Shown here in pieces: positions 57,880 through 64,000 of a DNA stretch of 64,000 nt. Position numbers and translations under genes: made by a program. The notes beneath the pieces are model-generated. The model made no database searches. It saw only the letters and a program-made list of their open reading frames with translations, and was not told where the DNA came from. Position 1 is the first letter of the stretch; each line of letters opens with the position of its first letter. Location: NCBI RefSeq assembly GCF_001577835.2, contig NC_029516.1:159757911-159821910 (forward strand), given 5' to 3'. Origin of the DNA: Coturnix japonica. Its lineage: Eukaryota > Chordata > Aves > Galliformes > Phasianidae.

Positions 57880-58753
57880 AAGAGCTGCTCTGAAAGTAGT
57901 GCCTCTTATTTTGTTACCTGGGTCTACAACATCAGAGACAGATGTTGGTGGGATGGTAGTAGGAGTTGAACCTTCCCACCAATATTCCATTGCATTTTGT
58001 TGCTGTGCAACAGGTGGCAGCAGAGGGGCAGTCTGACACAATGGTGTCTGACACGGAAGTGCAAAAGTGTGCCATTGAATTCCTCCTCCTGGGGAAAAAA
58101 TGGCACCCATTGACATTCACACAGAATCACAGAATCATCAAGGTTGGAAAAGACCTAGAAGATCATCCAGTCCAACCATTACCAATACTTCCCAGCTAAA
58201 TCATATTCATCAACACAACATCCAAATGTTTTTTGAACACTCCCATGGTCGGTGACTCCACCACCTCCCTGGGCAGTGCATTCCAATGCCTGACTACCCT
58301 TTCCGAGAAGTAATACTTCCTAATGTCCAGCCTGAATCTCTCCTGGCGCAGCTTAAAACCATTCCCTCTAGTTCTGTCATCGATTACACTAGAGAAGAGG
58401 CTGACCCCCAGCTCACTACAGCCTCCCTTCAGGAAGTTATAGAGAGCTATAAGGTCTCAGTGGCACTTGCTGAATGTTCATGGGGACCAAACGTTGTCTG
58501 TGAGCTCAGTGAGGCAGCAGATGGAGCGTCTCCATGGTGGCTACAATGGGTCACCTCCACTGGTGCATGTTTTGAGCAGGACATGCAGGCTCTTGTTCAT
58601 CACTGGCAAAAATGCATAACTAATGGTGGTGACGACTGAGAGACAGAGCAAATTCTAAGCTACAGAACACTATTAAATAGCGTTATTGTGCTCTTTGTAT
58701 CTGTTGTAGTTTCCATGGAAATGAATAAGAGGCATTGCTTTCAGATCAGCCTA
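57880..58753 (+). mobile_element. Galluhop-like mariner DNA transposon, internally deleted
   Basis: The left end agagctgctctgaaagtagt and the right end (reverse complement aggctgatctgaaagcaatg) form imperfect terminal inverted repeats, both continuing gcctcttatt. Between them is mariner sequence I recognise from chicken Galluhop (ccttcccaccaatattcc, 'gttgctgtgcaacaggtggc', caggctcttgttcatcactgg in part, 'ctttgtatctgttgtagttt'). Without the CR1 at 58120-58460 it is about 530 bp, so much of the transposase region is missing. Confidence 0.85.
58120..58460 (-). mobile_element. CR1 LINE inserted into the mariner
   Basis: Reverse-oriented, with tail cacagaatcacagaatcatc, 'ggttggaaaagacctagaag', 'cctccctgggcagtgcattc' and 'agagctataaggtctcag'. 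Mariner sequence stops at 58120 and resumes at 58461. Confidence 0.92.
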
Positions 58754-58899
58754 TGTATGCTCTCAATTACGACCTGGAACAGATCACGGCCTCTTTATGC
58801 TTAGCTGCACACACCTTGGTTGTGCTTTGAGTTTTGATACTGACTTTCGCCTCTGCCCAAGAATAGCTCAAAATGTCTCTTTTGCCAGGAAGATTCTTT

Positions 58900-59064
58900 T
58901 TGCCCAGGGAGGTTGTGGATGCCCCGTCCTTGGAGGTGTTCAAGGCCAGGTTGGACGGGGCCCTGGGCAACCTGATCTACTAAATGTGTATGTTTGGTGG
59001 CCCTGCCAGGCCAGGTTGGAACTACATGATCCTTGAGGTCCCTTCCAACCCGGGTCATTCTGTG
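58900..59064 (+). mobile_element. CR1 LINE 3' fragment
   Basis: 165 bases: 'tgcccagggaggttgtggat', 'caggttggacggggccctgg', 'ggttggaactacatgatcct', tail ending ctgtgag. 28291 subfamily. Confidence 0.92.
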
Positions 59065-62000
59065 AGAGAGAGGAGTGTGCTGTTCCTGGTTCAGGTTCTC
59101 ATTGCTGAAGGAAAAAACTTCCCATCTAACTAAACAACAGTTGTTTTTCAAGCTGAAACAGTTCTCAGTCCTTGAAGTAAACTATGTTTAACACTAACGT
59201 GCTTTCTTTGGTACTTCCTTGATTTCAGAATTTAACCTCTGTTCACTAATGGCAGAAACTTAATCAATTGGCTCTCTTAAGCTGTATCCCAAGTCTGTGT
59301 AACAAGGCAGTCTGCATTTCTTTGGAGCTGTATAGGCATTGATTAGTGCTGTTCCTATTCCGTAGAGTTTATGCTGTGCAAGATTAGAGATTGTAGAGCC
59401 AGTGAGAAGTGCTGCAGTGCAAATGGACCACTTTCCATTTCAGTGAAACAAGGTGCTGTAGTGAACAATAATTCAGCTTGTGGAACTGGAGTGTTTGTTG
59501 TCATCTTAAGTGTGCCATGAAAGCAATGTGTTATAGAATTCTACTCTCCGCATTTCCCAAGCTGTTCAGGATGAGAACACTCCCTGTGCATATGAGCCAA
59601 GGTTAAATGAGCACAGCTGGATTCGGGATTGGAAATGTGTGTTTGGTAGGTTACATGGACAAATCATTCACACACAGAACAAGCCTGTTGAAATCTTGGA
59701 AAGCATTTTGAGCGCACTGCAGCACACGAATGTGAAGCAATGTATAAAACAGAAATACCTGAGCACCTGTTAAAATGTCTTGGCATTATGCATAGTGTAA
59801 TGCACTGACCGTGTGATATTTTTATCTGTTTTGCCTTAAATGTTGATTACAATGGTTTTACTTATTACAGGGCATAGAGAATGTTCTAATGCAGAGATTG
59901 TTTGCTCCCTTAACTTGGTTCTGCATGTTTATGTTTTTATCACTGGCTGTGATTGTTCCATCTCAGCATTTAGCTTTCTTCCCCAGCTGTGGCTTGTTAC
60001 ATGGGAATGGATTGATTGGGGCTAACCCTTTGGTGTGTTTGGAGTTCAAAACCTAAGCATGAGCAGGATCGCGTTTGGCTAGAGACCAAGCAGGGATTCC
60101 AGAACTGGATTCTGGTGTCTGAAAGTGCTGTTTCCTGATGTGGGTCCAGGCCATATGTAGCTTTGCCCTCTCAGAGCTTTGTGAATGAATGGAGCTTCTT
60201 CAGTTGGTGTCAATGGTATCCGGCCCTGGAGAGTGGTGTCCAGTGACAGCCCTGATTACTACATCTATATTCTTCCTTTTCTTCTGGTGCCTGTGCTGTT
60301 TTGAATTAACAATTGAACTGTTTCAGAGCATAACATGAAGCAATTTCATCAGCCATTCGCAGCTCCCTTGCCCTTGCTTGTGAATCAGAACTTCAAAATC
60401 TCTAATGTGGGACCATCTCTGTAGTCCAGTGGGCAGCTAATGGATCTCCAGCTTCACAGAGTAAAATCACCTTCAGTTTCTTTGGGGTTGGGTTTATATA
60501 CATCTGCACCCAGTGCTATTGTGAGGCTGGTAAGTGGGCTTTGCTACCTTCTTTCCACTCTGACCTGGGCTCTTATTTTATATAAATATTTTTGCCACTG
60601 CAGACTTTCTCAAATGCCAGATAGAAGCTTGTGAGAGTGGAAGGACTTCAACCTGTGGGTGACCTACTTTAGCCTTTCCTTCCAGCAAGCTTCAGAGTAC
60701 AAGATTTTATCCCTCCTGCCCTGCAGATCCTGTTTTGCAGACTACTAATCAGATGCTTAGTGGTTACAAGTGTCTGAAGCTGATGAATTGGTAGATTAAG
60801 AAGCTCTAATTGTGGGTGTTCTAGGAAGCATGAGAAACTATAGCATTCAGTTATATGACTGTAACATTGTATTCATCTTGTGTGAGCTCCATTATCCAGT
60901 TGATACTGTTAGGTGTTGTAGGTGGTGGTGTTGGGCAGTATTCCTGGCTGTGGTGATGATCCATTCTGATGAACACTGTGCCAGGGTCAGCGTTCTTCCC
61001 TTTATTTATTGGGCCATTCTAAGGATTTCTGGAAGGATGGAGGGGAGTGGTGGCCAGGAATGAGGAGTTACATTTTTAACAATGGGAAAACTGGTAAGGG
61101 AAGGTGAAGAGAGAGAGAGGTAGGATTAAGGTTAGTTTGAAATTGTCTTAAAGAAAAAGGAAGCATCATAATCTATTATTCCTTTCTTCTTGCTGTGTGA
61201 AAGACCCACACAGACAGGAAATTGATTATAGGCTGGTTGGTAGACTTAGCAAGCATGCAGAATGTGGTGAAATTCAGACTAGATACAAGACTCGTGTCTT
61301 TCAGTTACAGCTGTTCTAGGTGTACGTGCAAACGTTCTTATAATCAATTAGGAAATTGCAAGTGTCCTTTTGAATGGCCTGTGTTCCTTCACAAAAGTAT
61401 GTTTTCAGCTGTTTGTATTGCTTATGGTTTCATGGTGACGTTTGACTCCAGAAACCATATGAGGAGTTTGCAATTGATATGGCAGGTGCCGGGATTATGT
61501 TTTAATTATGTTTTAATTAATCATAGTTCTTCTAAAACAAGCGGAGTAGCTTGTCTGTTCTTTGGTGAAGTCATCTCTTCAGCAGTAGTTATCTAGTGAG
61601 TACTGATATTTTTGATTAGAACAGGACAAATTGTTTTGAGACTTGAAGAACACAACTGCAGAAGGCCAGACCTTATTTGTTGCAAAATCTTCAAGCCAGA
61701 AGGGCTGGAAATACACTGTTATTTCCTCAATACAACTTCTTGAGCTTGAAAGTGTAATTTGAAGTTGCTGCAAGGGCACGAGGGCACAGAGGGTTGCTCC
61801 TGTGGGCTGACAAACCTCTGGAATCACCTGAGGCAACTGGTTGGCGCTTGGGTGCGGTGCTAAATACAGCTGCTGTTGTGCATTGAGTTCTTCTAATGAA
61901 TAGATGCAATTGAGCATATGATCAGTGACATTCCACCAACCTGAATGGGCTGTACTGTACTTACTGTACTTCCTCCGAACATAAACAGCCGCTGACATTG

Positions 62001-64000
62001 TAGTTTAGAGTGGGCTGCAGCAGTTCTGGATGAACTGAGGAATGTTACACATTTGCCAGTCTTTTCCTCGAGCAGAGCCTTTCTCTTTGAGCCACGATGG
62101 ACTTTCTGAGTGAAGGTTTCTAGACAGTTTAAATGGGCAGCTATTTTTAACAGTGATGTTTTAGGATTTTTCTGAGGCTGCATATCGCTGGGAACACGCA
62201 GCATGTACTGTACCCTGAACAACTGTGTAAATGTGAAGCATGAAAGTCCTTACGCTACACTTCTTTTAATAAATATCTCTGTAATAAAGCTTGTACACTT
62301 CACCTGTGCTAGTATCAGAACATTCAGAAGGGGAAGATCTGTGCTTTGGTCCAGTGTATCTCACAGAACTGGACTGGTGTTTGTGGATATTGTAATAAGT
62401 ACAAGAATATCAAGCTGACCATCTTGTCATCTACATTACACTGAGTTCTTGGGATTCAGTTTGTAGAAGTCTGTGGGTTGGTTATTTTTTTTCTTCTTGC
62501 AGGTTTGTCTTGATCTTCTGATCATGGATTACATCCTTTTTATCATTACGTCAAACTAGTGTTCTGTGTTGTAACTGCATATAATTCGTGTCTTTTTGTT
62601 TTGGTAACATTACAGACAATGTGTAGTAAAATACCTTTTGCAATGTATTTGCTGAAGAGGTGAAGCCTCGGAAAGGCAGCTTGCCTTCAAGGTGAAGGTC
62701 AGTGAATTTTGAAATGGACCTAAGCAAATGGGGGAATTTATTTCATAACATTTGTCAGTCTTGTGACAGAAGTCTTCCACCCCGATAAACTATCAGAAGA
62801 TTGCCTGGATTATTTGTCAGGGATATCAACTGAGTCATCACAGGCTCTTTTGTAGGTCAGGAAGGAATCTGTGGGTTACTGGGAAGGGGGAAAAAAAAAG
62901 GGGGGGGGGGGGGCTTGTAATGAGGGCACTCACTGCTGAATGTGGGGGGGAATTTTATTTTAGTGACTGATGTAGATTTCATAATTCAGGCCAACAGTCT
63001 CCTGTGTATTCTTTTACAGTCTAACCTGAAGGTAGGTTGTTCACTCCATCATCTCTGCTAGCTATTTCAGGAGTTTGTTTCATAACCTTTAGCTGTTGTT
63101 TCTTTTATTTGTAACCTCTCTTCTGTTTTGACCTTTTCCTTATGTCTAAGAAATTTCCAATTTCTTCCAGGGTTCATCCATCAGGGTTGTAAGGGAGTGT
63201 GTTTTTGTACCCATATGCCTTAGGTTGGCCCCTTAAGTCATTTTAGTTTTTAAATGCATTGGAAAACAAGTGAGTCCCAGCTTTCCAGGAGCTGAAGGCA
63301 AGAGGTGAGGACTGTTCTTGAGCTGATACTTGCTGACTCCTCTCTCTTCTATCCCTGTTCTCTTGCCTCCAACCTTTCTATTAGTTGCTGTCACTTCTGA
63401 TAACATTGTCTTAGTGAATATGCTTAAATGCTCTAGGTGTTATTTTGCATTTCCCATGGTGTATTTGGGAAGGTATTCTGTGGATTTCTTCTGTCCGAGT
63501 GTGTCTTGGTCCTACAGGAGGGCAACAAATGATTTTGCTTTCTCTTGCCTTTTCACATTGGAAGAAATACTCTAGTGGTGGCAGACGGTTTGATGTGCTC
63601 CTTCTCATGACAAGATTTGTTTTGGCTTGGCATCTGCCTGTCGTTTCAGCACAGAGGAAGATTGCAGGATATCTTGAATTCCTCCTATGATTCTTGATGG
63701 TCTCCTTTCTTAGGTAAATTATGTGGAATATACTGGGACATCCCACTAGAATTATTTGAAATGGTAACAGGAATCAGATGCCAATTTTCAATTATAGATC
63801 CATGTCAATCTCAAATTATGTTAAACTGATGCTCCCTATTATTGTCAGGAAATCATTCTTGGAGTTAATATAGCAGTCTGAAATCATAAATTGGTGTAGC
63901 AAGCTACAGATTAACTTACAGTGGACGGTTGTGTTTATTGTAATTTAATTGCTAGGAAAAGGTCAAGCTATTAATCTTTGATGAGGCCATTTCCTTTTTT
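59065..64000 (+). other. LATS2 intron, no exon found
   Basis: Single-copy AT-rich sequence. No acceptor followed by the expected EMAGRALKQTG-type LATS2 continuation was found. It holds an A9-G14 run at 62891-62913. Open frames up to 139 codons here have no recognisable motif. Confidence 0.55.
62891..62913 (+). repeat. A9-G14 homopolymer block
   Basis: Nine A followed by fourteen G. Might form a G-quadruplex and is a likely site of sequencing-length error. Confidence 0.85.

Noticed and set aside
1-64000. CRISPR arrays, prokaryotic operons, Polintons, retroviral internal genes, stand-alone tRNA or rRNA genes
   Set aside because: None seen. The only tRNA-like sequences are the SINE heads at 27653-27770, and the only retroviral trace is the LTR fossil at 20243-20667.

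Overview
This is eukaryotic nuclear DNA from a bird, most likely a galliform (chicken, quail, turkey or a relative). Three things point there: about 27 CR1 LINE fragments with the avian 3' end (octamer repeats of the attctgtg/attctatg type), a Galluhop-like mariner, and a gene order that matches the human 13q12.11 block LATS2-SAP18-SKA3-MRPL57-ZDHHC20, read here in the opposite direction with every strand relation kept. No bacterial operon, CRISPR array or toxin system is present.

Layout. 1-3.7 kb: last exons of ZDHHC20 (+), a DHHC palmitoyltransferase, then about 7 kb of probable 3' UTR and downstream sequence with poly(A) signals up to 10.8 kb. 11.7-12.2 kb: MRPL57 (-), a one-exon coding gene for a mitochondrial ribosomal protein. 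12.2-12.65 kb: CpG-rich bidirectional promoter with two CTCGCGAG motifs. 12.64 to about 21 kb: SKA3 (+), kinetochore SKA complex, eight coding exons defined by in-phase splice sites and a ninth that is uncertain. 20.2-20.7 kb: a fossil avian LTR. 24.9-28.0 kb: SAP18 (-), four exons, 153 aa, tail to tail with SKA3. 28.8-51.2 kb: gene-poor intergenic DNA with CR1 copies, one pair nested. 51.2-52.25 kb: CpG-island promoter and untranslated first exon of LATS2 (+). 56.4-56.95 kb: first coding exon of LATS2, the Hippo-pathway kinase. From 56.95 kb to the end is LATS2 intron sequence, with a Galluhop-like mariner that carries a CR1 insertion.

The five genes do not form one pathway: protein palmitoylation, mitochondrial translation, chromosome segregation, transcription and splicing, and Hippo signalling. 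They are a conserved syntenic neighbourhood whose close pairs share a promoter (MRPL57/SKA3) or lie tail to tail (ZDHHC20/MRPL57, SKA3/SAP18).

Most worth a second look: (i) a roughly 185-bp composite with two tRNA-like Pol III heads and a CR1-like 3' tail in SAP18 intron 1, which looks like a tRNA-derived SINE mobilised by CR1; (ii) a perfect 24-bp inverted repeat with a 24-nt spacer just upstream of the LATS2 promoter; (iii) a ZDHHC20 exon with a strong splice donor 40 nt after its stop codon and an in-phase downstream exon, implying two alternative C-termini; (iv) four upstream AUGs in the LATS2 leader and two TEAD-type GGAATG sites in its promoter; (v) loss of one of the two CDK1-type TP sites in SKA3.
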